DNA of 64,000 nucleotides from Geomonas subterranea (GCF_019063845.1 NZ_CP077683.1:620001-684000); one strand, 5' to 3'. Shown: positions 35,361 through 44,410, counted from the stretch's first letter. The notes: a model not told the origin generated them from the sequence alone. A program made the numbers and translations.

Positions 35361-36221
35361 ATGTGGGACTACACCGATAAAGTAAAAGAACATTTCCTCA
35401 ACCCCAGGAACGTGGGCGAGATAACGGATGCTGATGCGGTCGGCGAGGTTGGCAGCCTGGCCTGCGGCGATGCCCTTAAGCTGTTTATAAAGCTGGACGA
35501 GAACAAGGAGCGCATCGTCGACGCCAAATTCCAGACCTTCGGCTGCGGCAGCGCCATCGCTTCGTCTTCGGCCCTGACCGAGATGGTGAAGGGCAAGACC
35601 CTGGACGAGGCGCTCGAGATCACCAACCAGCAGATCGCCGACTTCCTGGGCGGCCTTCCGGAAGAGAAGATGCACTGCTCGGTCATGGGGCAGGAAGCGC
35701 TGGAAGTCGCCATCGCCAAGTACCGCGGCGTCGAGGCGCCGGCGCATGGCCACGGCCATGACCACGTCGAGACCGAGGGTGAATTGGTCTGCAAATGCTT
35801 CGGCCTGACCGACGTCTTCCTGAAGAAGGTCATCGCCTCCAACAAGCTGACCACCGCCGAGCAGGTCACCCACTTCACCAAGGCTGGCGGCGCCTGCGGC
35901 GGCTGCATCCCGAAGATCAAGGAGCTGATCGCCGAGGTGATGGGCGAAGAGAAGAAGGCGGCTGCCGAGAAGCCGACGAAACTGACCAACCTCAGGAAGA
36001 TGCAGCTGATCCAGGAGACCCTGGAGAACGAGGTCCGTCCGCAGCTTTGGGCTGACGGCGGCGACCTCGAACTGATCGACATCGACGGCTCCAACGTCCA
36101 GGTCGCCTTCAGGAAGGCCTGCGCCGGTTGCGCCTCCTCCGGCTACACCGCCAAATTCGTCGAGCAGAAGCTGCGTGAACTGGTTTCCCCCGACATCACG
36201 GTACAGGAGGTTCAGGGATGA
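35361..36221 (+). CDS. nifU: Fe-S cluster scaffold protein NifU
   Basis: The 286-residue product has the full three-domain NifU layout. The IscU-like domain has Cys35, Cys62 and Cys106. After a His-rich linker (HGHGHDH) a BFD-like [2Fe-2S] domain has Cys144, Cys146, Cys179 and Cys182. The C-terminal Nfu domain has CAGC (Cys254, Cys257). It builds clusters from sulfur delivered by the cysteine desulfurase encoded next, which it overlaps by 4 bases (ATGA). GGGAGG precedes ATG 35361. No nitrogenase genes are nearby, so it probably serves general Fe-S assembly. Confidence 0.95.
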   Translation: MWDYTDKVKEHFLNPRNVGEITDADAVGEVGSLACGDALKLFIKLDENKERIVDAKFQTFGCGSAIASSSALTEMVKGKTLDEALEITNQQIADFLGGLPEEKMHCSVMGQEALEVAIAKYRGVEAPAHGHGHDHVETEGELVCKCFGLTDVFLKKVIASNKLTTAEQVTHFTKAGGACGGCIPKIKELIAEVMGEEKKAAAEKPTKLTNLRKMQLIQETLENEVRPQLWADGGDLELIDIDGSNVQVAFRKACAGCASSGYTAKFVEQKLRELVSPDITVQEVQG

Positions 36222-37387
36222 GAGAGATCTATCTTGACAACAACGCCACCACCAAGGTGGACGAGCGGGTTTTCGAGGAGATGCGTCCCTACTTCTGCGA
36301 GCTGTACGGCAACCCGAGTTCCATGCACTTCTTCGGCGGCCAGGTGCAAAAGAAGGTGGACGAGGCCCGCGCCCGCGTCGCCTCGCTTCTGGGCGCCCTG
36401 CCGGACGAGATCGTGTTCACCGCCTGCGGCACCGAGAGCGACAACGCCGCGATCCGCTCGGCGCTGGAGGTCTTCCCGGAGAAGCGCCACATCATCACCA
36501 GCCGCGTCGAGCACCCGGCGGTGCTGACCCAGTGCCGCAACCTCTCCAAGCGCGGCTACCGTGTCACCGAACTGAACGTGGACGGTAACGGGCAGCTCGA
36601 CCTGGCCGAGCTGGAGAAGCTGGTCGATGAGGATACCGCGATCGTCTCGCTCATGTACGCCAACAACGAGACCGGCGTCATCTTCCCCATCGAGGAAGCG
36701 GCCAAAATCGTCAAGAAGAAGGGCGCCCTGTTCCACACCGACGCGGTGCAGGCGGTCGGCAAGATCCCGCTGAACATGGCGGATTCCGCCATCGACATGC
36801 TCTCCCTTTCCGGGCACAAGCTGCACGCCCCCAAGGGGGTCGGCGTCCTCTACGTGCGGCGCGGCACGCCGTTCCGCCCGATGCTGGTCGGCGGCCACCA
36901 GGAGCGCGGGCGCAGGGCCGGCACCGAGAATACCGCCTCCATCATCGCCATGGGCAAGGCCTGTCAGCTGGCCGAGCAGTACATGGCGGACGAGGCGGGG
37001 CGCGTGCGGGAGATGCGTGACCGTCTGGAGCGCGAGCTGACCGCACTGATCCCCAACACCAGGATCAACGGCGGCGGCACCGAGCGTCTTCCCAACACCC
37101 TCTCCATCGCCATGGAGTTCGTGGAAGGGGAGGGGATACTGCTCCTTCTCTCCGAGAAGGGGATCTGCGCCTCCTCCGGCAGCGCCTGCACCTCCGGTTC
37201 GCTGGAGCCGTCCCACGTGCTGCGCGCCATGGGCGTACCCTTCACCTGCGCTCACGGCTCCATCCGCTTCTCGCTGTCCCGGTTCACCACCGATGACGAT
37301 ATCAACGCGGTCATCGAGGCGTTGCCGCCCATCATCTCGCGCCTGCGCGCGATGTCCCCGTTTGGGCGCGAGTTCCTGAACAAGTAA
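36218..37387 (+). CDS. nifS: Cysteine desulfurase NifS
   Basis: This 389-residue class V aminotransferase-fold enzyme is PLP-dependent. It has YLDNNATTKVD at the start, SGHKLHAPKG with PLP-binding Lys201, and the mobile loop SSGSACTSG with catalytic Cys324, typical of group I NifS/IscS enzymes. It releases sulfane sulfur from cysteine for NifU. The gene is translationally coupled to nifU and followed by a terminator. Confidence 0.95.
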   Translation: MREIYLDNNATTKVDERVFEEMRPYFCELYGNPSSMHFFGGQVQKKVDEARARVASLLGALPDEIVFTACGTESDNAAIRSALEVFPEKRHIITSRVEHPAVLTQCRNLSKRGYRVTELNVDGNGQLDLAELEKLVDEDTAIVSLMYANNETGVIFPIEEAAKIVKKKGALFHTDAVQAVGKIPLNMADSAIDMLSLSGHKLHAPKGVGVLYVRRGTPFRPMLVGGHQERGRRAGTENTASIIAMGKACQLAEQYMADEAGRVREMRDRLERELTALIPNTRINGGGTERLPNTLSIAMEFVEGEGILLLLSEKGICASSGSACTSGSLEPSHVLRAMGVPFTCAHGSIRFSLSRFTTDDDINAVIEALPPIISRLRAMSPFGREFLNK

Positions 37388-37424
37388 TAACCTCTGCCGC
37401 ATCAGGGCAGAAGAAGCCAAAGAA

Positions 37425-37460
37425 AAGGGGTGAGCACGTCGTGCTCACCCCTTGTTTGTT
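37425..37460 (+). terminator. Intrinsic terminator after nifS
   Basis: AAGGGGTGAGCAC (37425-37437) and GTGCTCACCCCTT (37441-37453) form a perfect 13-bp stem with a three-base loop, followed by GTTTGTT. Confidence 0.85.
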
Positions 37461-37554
37461 GGATATAGCTCTAATATCGACAATTTTCCCTCGGGTAGGG
37501 GTGGGGGAGATGTCAGCTAGCATTTTTTTTGCTGTGCCGGGTTCACCCACCCCC

Positions 37555-37588
37555 CTGCCACCTCCCGTCAAGGGAGGGGGAGGTTGGA
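37555..37588. repeat. GC-rich palindrome (CCTCCCGTCAAGGGAGG family), copy 1
   Basis: CCTCCCGTCAAGGGAGG with flanking C and G runs forms a short stem. A reverse-orientation relative (CCCTCCCTTGACTGGAGGG) occurs at 44706-44728. It lies between convergent nifS and the ribbon-helix-helix gene. Confidence 0.5.
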
Positions 37589-37595
37589 CGGACGG

Positions 37596-37829
37596 TCATT
37601 GGTTCAGGGGTACCTTCAACTCTTTGAACAAACACTCGTATGTCACCAGCGGTTCGTTGACCCGTTCTTGAAAAGCTGCCAAATCCTCGGCGTCCTCGGC
37701 AAGGGTCTTGCGGACGGCATCGTTCACGAGATCGGAAACGGAACGCGATGTTTCCAAGGCCTTGTGCTGCAGCGCCCGATGCATGGCAGGGGCAAGGTAA
37801 ATAGGTGTTCTTTTTGTTAGTGCGCTCAT
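37596..37829 (-). CDS. Ribbon-helix-helix (CopG-like) protein, orphan antitoxin-type
   Basis: The 77-residue product starts at 37829 behind GGAGG. A short N-terminal strand (KRTPIYLAP) and two helices (MHRALQHKALE, then SVSDLVNDAVRKTLAE) give a ribbon-helix-helix DNA-binding fold. The C-terminal tail (FQERVNEPLVTYECLFKELK) resembles the toxin-binding tail of RelB/CopG antitoxins. No toxin follows; downstream is a palindrome and the convergent nifS terminator. It is either an orphan antitoxin or a small regulator. It diverges from the double ABC ATPase gene. Confidence 0.75.
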   Translation of the reverse strand: MSALTKRTPIYLAPAMHRALQHKALETSRSVSDLVNDAVRKTLAEDAEDLAAFQERVNEPLVTYECLFKELKVPLNQ

Positions 37830-37923
37830 GTCTTTACCTCCGCGCCGAGCATAACGCAGTGACGCTATGGCGTCAACGGAGCCGTTGGGAGGCATTATTC
37901 CGCTTAAGCTAAAGGGAAATAAA

Positions 37924-39405
37924 GTGGTCGAAATCATTTTGGACAAGGTAAAAGCAAGGATCACGGAACTGAGGTCCCTGGAAGAGATAACGATGCAGAT
38001 CAACCCCGGCGAGCATTGGGCCGTGGTCGGGGCGAACGGGTCGGGGAAATCGGCCTTGGGAAAACTCCTCTGCAACGACCTGCCGGTCACCTCCGGCACC
38101 AGCCGTATCCCGGCCCGGTCGGGGTTTGTCTCTTTCGAGAAGATCGATGAGATCCTGGAAAGGGAGCGCTACAACGACGACTCCGACTTCCTCGGTTACG
38201 TGACCGAAGGAACCCGCGTCGACCGGTTCATCCTCGCCGGGACCGACGCCGACGAGGCGCGACTGGTCGAACTGGCACGGGAGCTGGGCTTCGCCAGGAT
38301 CCTGGAGCGCGGCATCAAGTTTCTCTCCACGGGTGAGATGCGCAAAACCCTCATCTGCAGGGCACTGTTGCAGGAACCGGAACTCCTGGTATTGGACGAG
38401 CCGTTTGATGGGCTGGACCGTGAATCATCCGACGTGCTGCGCCAACTGATCAGCCGCTGCATCGAACGCGGCATCCAGGTGGTGCTGCTTTTGAACCGCT
38501 TCAGCGAGATCATGCCGGAAACGACCCACATCGCCTACCTCCAGGAGTGCCGCATCCTCAGGTCCGGAACCAGGGAGGAGATGCTGGGATCGGAGGCGTT
38601 GCGCCGGTTCCACGCGTTCCACTACACCCTGCCGGACACCCTCCCCGAGATCGACACGGCGCGCAGCGCGCCGCCGCTCGTTCCGGAGCAGCCGCTTATC
38701 GAGATGAAGGACGTGACGGTGCGCTACGGTGAGAAGTGCGTGCTAAACGGCGTCAACTGGACGGTAAAAGCCGGGGAACACTGGAAGATCAGCGGCCCCA
38801 ACGGCTCGGGTAAGTCGACGCTCTTGAGCCTGATCAGCGGCGACAACCCGCAGGCCTACGCCAACGACATCAGCCTGTTCGGCCGCAGGAAAGGTAGCGG
38901 GGAGAGCGTCTGGGACATCAAGAAGCGGATCGGCCTGGTCTCCACTTCCCTGCAGCAGGAGTACCGGGTCGGCGGGACGGTGAAGGTCGTGGTGATCTCC
39001 GGGATGTACGATTCCATCGGCATGTATTCCCAGTACACCCTGCACCAGCAGGAGATCGCGCTGGAATGGCTCAAGCTGCTGCACATGGACCACAGAAGGG
39101 ATCACGCCTTTCGTGATCTCTCCTACGGGGAACAGAGGCTCGTGCTCCTGGCCCGCGCCATGGTGAAACAGCCGGACCTTTTGATCCTGGACGAGCCGTG
39201 CCAGGGGCTGGACGATGTGAACCGGGAAATGGTGCTGAAACTGATCGATCACCTGGGACGCAACGGCAACACCCAGATCCTCTACGTGAACCACCACGCC
39301 GAGGACCGGATCCCCTGCATCGACAACAGCATGGAACTGGTGCCGGCGGACGGGGGCGGGTTCACCGCGGCGATCACCTCGCAAGCAACCTCAGAGGAAC
39401 TGTAG
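37924..39405 (+). CDS. Duplicated ABC ATPase, ModF/PhrA-like
   Basis: The 493-residue product is taken from GTG 37924, which has AAAGGG seven bases upstream; an ATG at 37867 would add 19 residues overlapping the divergent promoter. Two full ATP-binding domains are present: Walker A GANGSGKS at about 36-43 with signature LSTGEMRK, and GPNGSGKS at about 291-298 with signature LSYGEQRL. There are no membrane segments. ModF-type proteins are linked to molybdate uptake or photorepair in some species; no permease or binding protein is adjacent. A soluble ABC protein is certain; its role is not. Confidence 0.82.
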   Translation: MVEIILDKVKARITELRSLEEITMQINPGEHWAVVGANGSGKSALGKLLCNDLPVTSGTSRIPARSGFVSFEKIDEILERERYNDDSDFLGYVTEGTRVDRFILAGTDADEARLVELARELGFARILERGIKFLSTGEMRKTLICRALLQEPELLVLDEPFDGLDRESSDVLRQLISRCIERGIQVVLLLNRFSEIMPETTHIAYLQECRILRSGTREEMLGSEALRRFHAFHYTLPDTLPEIDTARSAPPLVPEQPLIEMKDVTVRYGEKCVLNGVNWTVKAGEHWKISGPNGSGKSTLLSLISGDNPQAYANDISLFGRRKGSGESVWDIKKRIGLVSTSLQQEYRVGGTVKVVVISGMYDSIGMYSQYTLHQQEIALEWLKLLHMDHRRDHAFRDLSYGEQRLVLLARAMVKQPDLLILDEPCQGLDDVNREMVLKLIDHLGRNGNTQILYVNHHAEDRIPCIDNSMELVPADGGGFTAAITSQATSEEL

Positions 39406-39424
39406 GCTTCCCCCCCGCCAAGGT

Positions 39425-39546
39425 TCCCCTCGCCCTCCGGGAGAGGGGCAGGGGTGAGGGCGTTGCAAAAGGCAACCAACTGGCTTCGTGGCATCTCCCT
39501 CACCCGCCCTGCGGGCACCCTCTCCCGGAGGGCGAGGGGGAGGAGG
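39425..39546. repeat. REP-like palindrome (CTCTCCC/GGGAGAGGG family), copy 2
   Basis: This is the 31121-31221 element in opposite orientation: CCTCCGGGAGAGGGGCAGG continues to GGTGAGGG, a spacer follows, then CCCTCACCCGCCCTGCGGG and CCCTCTCCCGGAGGGCGAGG. It lies between the ABC gene and the convergent helicase 3' end and could stop transcription from both sides. Confidence 0.75.
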
Positions 39547-39554
39547 ATAGGGCG

Positions 39555-42248
39555 CTACGGGTACTGCCGCCAGTATTCCAAGCCGGAGTAGGATTCCTGG
39601 AAACCGAAGCGCCTGAGCGCCCCGGCGTACGGCGATTCCTTGGCCGGTTCGCCGTTGATCCGTTCCACGGTGATGCGCTTCAGCGGGTTGAAGTCGCGCC
39701 CGACCAGGGTTCTGAAGAGGGAAAAGTAGCTATCCAGCTGGGGATGGTCGGCTTCAGCCCTGAACTCCAGCTCCTTGCCGTAGCGTCTCGAGATGAGGAC
39801 CAGGTCCGTGCCGTGGTAGACCAGATGGGTCGACGGGATGCGGGAAGGGAGTGCCGCGCGCAGCCCCTCCACTCCGCTGCCGCACAGCGAGGCGGGATCG
39901 GCAGCGTTGAGCCAGAAGACGGCGTCCTGGGGCAGGCCACGCTCCAACATCCGGTACGCCTCCTGCGAGACGAACTGCAGCCCGGGAAGTCCGGCGAAAA
40001 AGTTGCCAGAAAGCAGTTCGCCGGACATCTCCATGATGCGCAGGGTCCTGAACAGGCGGCTCCACTGCAGGGAGGGGAGTTCCCGCATCAAAAGCTCCCT
40101 GAACAGGATGCCGTATCGTTCCAGCAGCACGCGCACGCGATCCTTGTTCCTTTCCTCCTTTTCCAAGGCATCGGTTTCCGTTTGCGGTCCCGGCAGAAGG
40201 AACCAGTTGCCCGGACCTTCCTGGGCGCGCTCCCACCGGCTGCCGGGGAGCCGTCGCGGATGCCGTCCGTGCACCGGATGCCGGAGGTGTCCCGAATCCC
40301 CCTGCGGCAGCTCGAAGCGGTTCAGGATCCCCTTGCGCACCGCGATGAATGAATCGTTGGTCGCCTCTCCCCTCCACGCCTCCCGCCAAAGTTCCGTGGT
40401 CGCCGTTGCCGCCGTGACTCCCGCTATGGAGCAGATCGCGCCCAGGTTGTAGTGCCCCCGGTGATCCGGAATGAGTGAGGGGCGCCCGGACACCGTTTCC
40501 ACCGTATCGCTTTCCTCCCGCTCCCGAAACAGGTCGAGATCTTCGGGGAAGGCGAACGAGAGCCTCTTGGGTCCGCAGCCGAACCAGAGCAGGTCGCTGC
40601 TCTGCATCAGGCCGTCCAGCCAGGCGCCAAGGTAGGGTGCCAGGCGGGCCGGAAGAACATCCTCCTCCCAAAGACCCACCGGAAGTGGCGCCCCGAGCAG
40701 CTGCTCGAGCCTGTCCCGCAGATCGTCCGGGGTGCTGCCTGGGGTCGCGATCCCCTGGAATTGCGCCAGGAACAGCGGGAGCTGGGCCAGTTCCAGCGCC
40801 TGGAAGACGGGTCTTCTCGACCTGCGCAGCATCCGCAGCAGCGCCTCCAGGTTCACCGCGTCGCACACCTGCGGCTGCGCCGTGCCCGCGGTGAACTGGT
40901 CAACCGTGACCACCCCTGTTTCCTCCAGGGTCTGCAACGCGTCGCGCAGCAGGTCGTCGTTCAGGCCGAGGGTGCACTGCAACAGGGCGACGTCCATGGG
41001 GCCGTAGTATCCAAGCCACCTGCCCAGAAACCTTGCCGGTGCAGATTCTTCATCCTCACCGGCGTCACCGGCACCTTTTGCATGCTGCCACAGCCTGTCG
41101 AGCGATTCCCGCAGCGCTCCGGGCAGTTGCTGACGCTCAGGGAGGGTGAAGATCCCAATTTCTTCCCGGCTTCGTCCCAAGGCCTCTGCCGTCTCCGGAA
41201 TCATCTCCAGCGCCGCGACCAGCGGAGTCCCGGAGGCGGGGAACTCCACGAGGACGAGGCGCTGCGCCACCTGCGGCAGCAACTCCTCTTCCCCCAGGCC
41301 GCCGTCACGTGCCGCCGCCTGCAGCAGCTCCAGCCACTCCGGGAACGGAACCAGCAACCTCTCCTTGACCCAGTCGATCAGCTCGCGGGGCGAGTCGGGG
41401 GCGTACCCCGGTGCCAGCCGCTGCCGTTTCTCCTGAAACTGGCGCACCAGCTCCGGTGGAAGATGCGGGCGCAGATGCGGGGAGAGCGCCAGTTCTTTCA
41501 GGAAGTCGCTGCCCAGGGCGGATCTCCGCCCGCCCCCCAGGGTGTCGTCCTCGTAGACGTACTTGTTGGTCTGCTGCCAGATCAGCCCCTGCGCGAAGGG
41601 AGAGGCCTGTTTGGTTTGCACCCGGGTGACCGCGATGGTGCCGTCCTGGATCTCCTCCACGAGCCGCTTCAGGTTCACCAGGTCGAAGTCATCCTTCAAC
41701 GCCGAGCGCCAGGTCTCCAGCAGAACCGGGAAATCGCGGTAACGCATCACGGAGGCCAAGAGCTTCTTGGAACGGAGACGGTTCAGCCACAGCGGCATCC
41801 TCCTCTTGAAGTTGCTCCGCGAAAGTAGCAGCGCGCGTCCAGCGTTCTCACGGAAGCGGGCCCCGAAGTAGCCGGTCCCCTCCAGCGACTCCCTGAGCAG
41901 GGGCTCGATGTTGTCGGAGGTGACCATCTCGAGTATCTCGTCCACCTGGTCCATTTCGTGGGGGAGCAGCAGCGCGATGCCGTCGTTGTTGTAGAAGGCC
42001 TGCAGCGGATAGCCGTAGCGCCGCTCCCACGCGGCGGTGAGCGCGAAGGTGAAGGGGCGGTTCACGGCGTTGCCCCAAAGGGTGTGCAGGATGATCTGCG
42101 CGGTCTCCGCACCGCCGACGGGATCCCGGAACTGTTCCACCAGCAGGTGATGGCGGTGGGGGAGGGGGGCGCGGGTTGCTTCCCTTTGCAGCTTCAGGTA
42201 ACTCTCCAGCGCCTGCGCCGCCCCCTGGTCCATGAAGTGGCGGCGCAT
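39555..42248 (-). CDS. lhr: Lhr-type helicase, C-terminal part (after an in-frame TAA)
   Basis: This 897-residue open frame is exactly in frame with 42270-44066 and begins just after that frame's TAA. It holds the rest of the Lhr core (HHLLVEQFRDPVGGAETAQIILHTLWG) and the long C-terminal region of Lhr helicases, including winged-helix-like segments. Together the two pieces would give about 1,500 residues, the normal size of full Lhr. ATG 42248 has GAGGAG just before it (spacing only three bases), so re-initiation is possible. Whether this is an independent subunit, a readthrough product or a dead half is open. Confidence 0.75.
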   Translation of the reverse strand: MRRHFMDQGAAQALESYLKLQREATRAPLPHRHHLLVEQFRDPVGGAETAQIILHTLWGNAVNRPFTFALTAAWERRYGYPLQAFYNNDGIALLLPHEMDQVDEILEMVTSDNIEPLLRESLEGTGYFGARFRENAGRALLLSRSNFKRRMPLWLNRLRSKKLLASVMRYRDFPVLLETWRSALKDDFDLVNLKRLVEEIQDGTIAVTRVQTKQASPFAQGLIWQQTNKYVYEDDTLGGGRRSALGSDFLKELALSPHLRPHLPPELVRQFQEKRQRLAPGYAPDSPRELIDWVKERLLVPFPEWLELLQAAARDGGLGEEELLPQVAQRLVLVEFPASGTPLVAALEMIPETAEALGRSREEIGIFTLPERQQLPGALRESLDRLWQHAKGAGDAGEDEESAPARFLGRWLGYYGPMDVALLQCTLGLNDDLLRDALQTLEETGVVTVDQFTAGTAQPQVCDAVNLEALLRMLRRSRRPVFQALELAQLPLFLAQFQGIATPGSTPDDLRDRLEQLLGAPLPVGLWEEDVLPARLAPYLGAWLDGLMQSSDLLWFGCGPKRLSFAFPEDLDLFREREESDTVETVSGRPSLIPDHRGHYNLGAICSIAGVTAATATTELWREAWRGEATNDSFIAVRKGILNRFELPQGDSGHLRHPVHGRHPRRLPGSRWERAQEGPGNWFLLPGPQTETDALEKEERNKDRVRVLLERYGILFRELLMRELPSLQWSRLFRTLRIMEMSGELLSGNFFAGLPGLQFVSQEAYRMLERGLPQDAVFWLNAADPASLCGSGVEGLRAALPSRIPSTHLVYHGTDLVLISRRYGKELEFRAEADHPQLDSYFSLFRTLVGRDFNPLKRITVERINGEPAKESPYAGALRRFGFQESYSGLEYWRQYP

Positions 42249-42269
42249 CAGCTCCTCGACCAGGCCCTG

Positions 42270-44066
42270 TTACGACGCACCGGCTGGGTGCCCCTGCTGC
42301 GTTTCGCACCATTCCAGGAACAGGGCGATCTTTTCCGAGTAGAAGAAATCGCGGTCCAACTCCTCGGCGCGCCAGAAGGGGATGATCTGCTGCGGCTTCC
42401 GGGCCGGGACCACCAGGACGGTGCTGTGGCTGATCTCGGTGATCTGCCAGACCTGCGCCCCGAGCGCGAAGGTGTCGCCGAGCCTTCGTTCCCAGACGAA
42501 CTCCTCGTCCAGTTCCCCGATCTTCGCCCCGTTTTCTTTGAGGCGAAGCTCGAAGTACCCCCGTTCCGGGATGGTGCCTCCCTCGAGGTAGACCAGCATG
42601 GAGAGCGCCGGCCGCGTCTCGATCGTTTCCTCCAGACGGTCCACCGTCACCCGGGGGCGCAGTTCCGGCACGTGGGAATCGGTGTACTTCCCTTCCAGCA
42701 TGCCCACGACCAGATCGAACTGATGCCGGGAAAGGTTGCGGTAGGGGTAGCTGCATCTGATGAAGTCGTAGAGTTCGTCCAGGTGCCACCGCTCGGGGAG
42801 CCCCATGGCGAGTATGATCTGGGCCAGCAGGTCCAGCGGGGCTTCCACCGGGTGCAGTTCCTCGATTTCGCCATCGGCGATGGCGCGTGCGATCACGGCG
42901 GCGCAGACGAAGTCCATGCCGTAGGTGGGAAAGAGGACGCCACTGCTGACCTCGCCAACGCCGTGCCCCGATCGGCCGATGCGCTGGATGGCCGAGGAGA
43001 TGGAACGCGGCGTCTGGATCAGGACCACGCTCTCCAGTTTGCCGATATCGATCCCCAGCTCCAGTGAATTGGTCGCCACTATCGCCTTCAGTTCGCCGCG
43101 CTTCAGACGCTCCTCTACCGCCAGCCGGATTTCCCGGGAAAGCGACCCGTGGTGCGAATAGGCAAGTTCCTCCCCCGACAACTCGTTGATCAGTCGCGTC
43201 ACCCGCTCGGTGGTTCTCCTGCTGTTGGCGAAAAAGAGCGTGGAGCTATGCCTGTTTATGATCTCTGTGAATCTGCCCACTAGGGCCGGCCAGAATTCTT
43301 CCCCGTCACCGGGGGAGACCGCGGAAGGCGCGCTGATTTCCAGTTCGAACCTCTTTTGCCGCTCTCCCCGGACCAGGGCTATGGGGCGCGGCTGGTAGCG
43401 CTGGCCGGTCAGGCGCAACCCCGCCACGAAATCGGCGACGGTCTCCAGGGGGCGCACCGTGGCCGAAAGGGCGATGCGCTGAAACTCCCCGCTTAACAGC
43501 GTGAGCCTTTCCACCGCCGTTATGAGGTGGGTGCCACGCTTGTCCCCGGCTACTGCATGGATCTCGTCCAGAATTACGGTGGCGACGCCGGTGAGGGTGG
43601 CCCTGCTTCCCTTGGAGGTGACCATGATGTTGAGGCTTTCGGGGGTGGTGATCAGGATCTCGGGGGGGTGACGCAGCATCCTGCGTCGTTCGTCGCCGGG
43701 GGTGTCGCCGCTTCTGGTTTGGACGGCGATAGCGGGGAACTCCTCGCCCTGCGCGTCGAAGAAAGCACGCAGTTCACCAAGCGGCGCGAGCAGGTTGCGC
43801 CTCACGTCGTTGTTGAGGGCCTTAAGCGGCGAGACGTACACGACCCGCGTTTCGCCACGGGGCCAGGCCCCGGTGACCAGCTGGTTGATCGCCCACAAAA
43901 AAGCCGCCAGGGTCTTGCCGCTCCCCGTCGGCGCGGTGACCAGGACGTGGCGTTCCTGGCTGATCTCCGTCCACGCGCGCAACTGGACATCGGTTGGCTC
44001 TCCGACTTTCTCGAGGAACCACTTCTGGATCAGCGGGTGGAAATGTCTCAATACGGGCAGCGGCAT
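42270..44066 (-). CDS. lhr: Lhr-type ATP-dependent helicase, N-terminal part (ends at in-frame TAA)
   Basis: This 598-residue piece contains both RecA-like domains of a superfamily 2 helicase. Walker A is APTGSGKT (45-52), Walker B is DEIH (167-170), SAT follows near 195, and motif VI is QRIGRSGHG near 385. A winged-helix and beta-barrel region extends to the stop. The frame ends with TAA at 42272-42270, and eight codons later the downstream piece starts in the same frame. Codon use is unchanged across the stop. Lhr proteins unwind DNA/RNA hybrids and act in DNA repair. A C-to-T change in a CAA codon would explain the stop (inference). Confidence 0.8.
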   Translation of the reverse strand: MPLPVLRHFHPLIQKWFLEKVGEPTDVQLRAWTEISQERHVLVTAPTGSGKTLAAFLWAINQLVTGAWPRGETRVVYVSPLKALNNDVRRNLLAPLGELRAFFDAQGEEFPAIAVQTRSGDTPGDERRRMLRHPPEILITTPESLNIMVTSKGSRATLTGVATVILDEIHAVAGDKRGTHLITAVERLTLLSGEFQRIALSATVRPLETVADFVAGLRLTGQRYQPRPIALVRGERQKRFELEISAPSAVSPGDGEEFWPALVGRFTEIINRHSSTLFFANSRRTTERVTRLINELSGEELAYSHHGSLSREIRLAVEERLKRGELKAIVATNSLELGIDIGKLESVVLIQTPRSISSAIQRIGRSGHGVGEVSSGVLFPTYGMDFVCAAVIARAIADGEIEELHPVEAPLDLLAQIILAMGLPERWHLDELYDFIRCSYPYRNLSRHQFDLVVGMLEGKYTDSHVPELRPRVTVDRLEETIETRPALSMLVYLEGGTIPERGYFELRLKENGAKIGELDEEFVWERRLGDTFALGAQVWQITEISHSTVLVVPARKPQQIIPFWRAEELDRDFFYSEKIALFLEWCETQQGHPAGAS

Positions 44067-44410
44067 AGCTATGACTTTAGGCTACGGGAGCGGTTTATTC
44101 AAGGAGTGGCGAGACTGGCATTGAGTTTCACGCACGGGTGAAACGACAAAGCCCCCCTCCCATGCAAGGGAGGGGGGCTGGGAAGTGAGGGGAAGTGCTG
44201 CGGACTACTCGCTGCAGAACTGCCAATCCTGGCCATCCCCGCTGATCGCGGTCACGACGGAGCCCCGGCGGGGGGCGGGGCGCGGTGAATGGCGGATGGA
44301 TGTGGAACGGGAAAAAATATTTACATGGGCAAGGCCTTAATGGTAATGGTGCCTTCTGTTCATACTGTCGGGAAGGATCATCCGCCGTGGCGGATCTGAG
44401 GGAGGTAAGG
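44067..44410. other. Intergenic region between lhr and the TPR lipoprotein gene
   Basis: It contains the hairpin at 44150-44179 and, on the minus strand, a protein-like open tail (SVVTAISGDGQDWQFCSE) that stops at 44205 with no in-frame start codon. A GC-rich stretch lies near 44262-44282. A second hairpin (ATCCG/CGGAT, 44380-44395) sits just upstream of the lipoprotein ribosome-binding site. Confidence 0.5.
44150..44179 (-). terminator. Strong hairpin, probable minus-strand terminator
   Basis: AGCCCCCCTCCC (44150-44161) pairs with GGGAGGGGGGCT (44168-44179) around ATGCAA. On the minus strand it is followed by TTTGTCGTTT. It would end a minus-strand transcript arriving from 44205 and beyond, just before lhr begins. 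Confidence 0.6.

Noticed and set aside
35361..37387. nifUS as evidence for a nitrogenase cluster
   Set aside because: No nifH, nifD, nifK or nifV is nearby. NifU/NifS-type proteins serve general Fe-S assembly in many anaerobes.
39754..40866. Alternative minus-strand frame within the lhr C-terminal half
   Set aside because: Arg/Gly/Ala-rich and motif-free; the lhr frame is open through the whole region.
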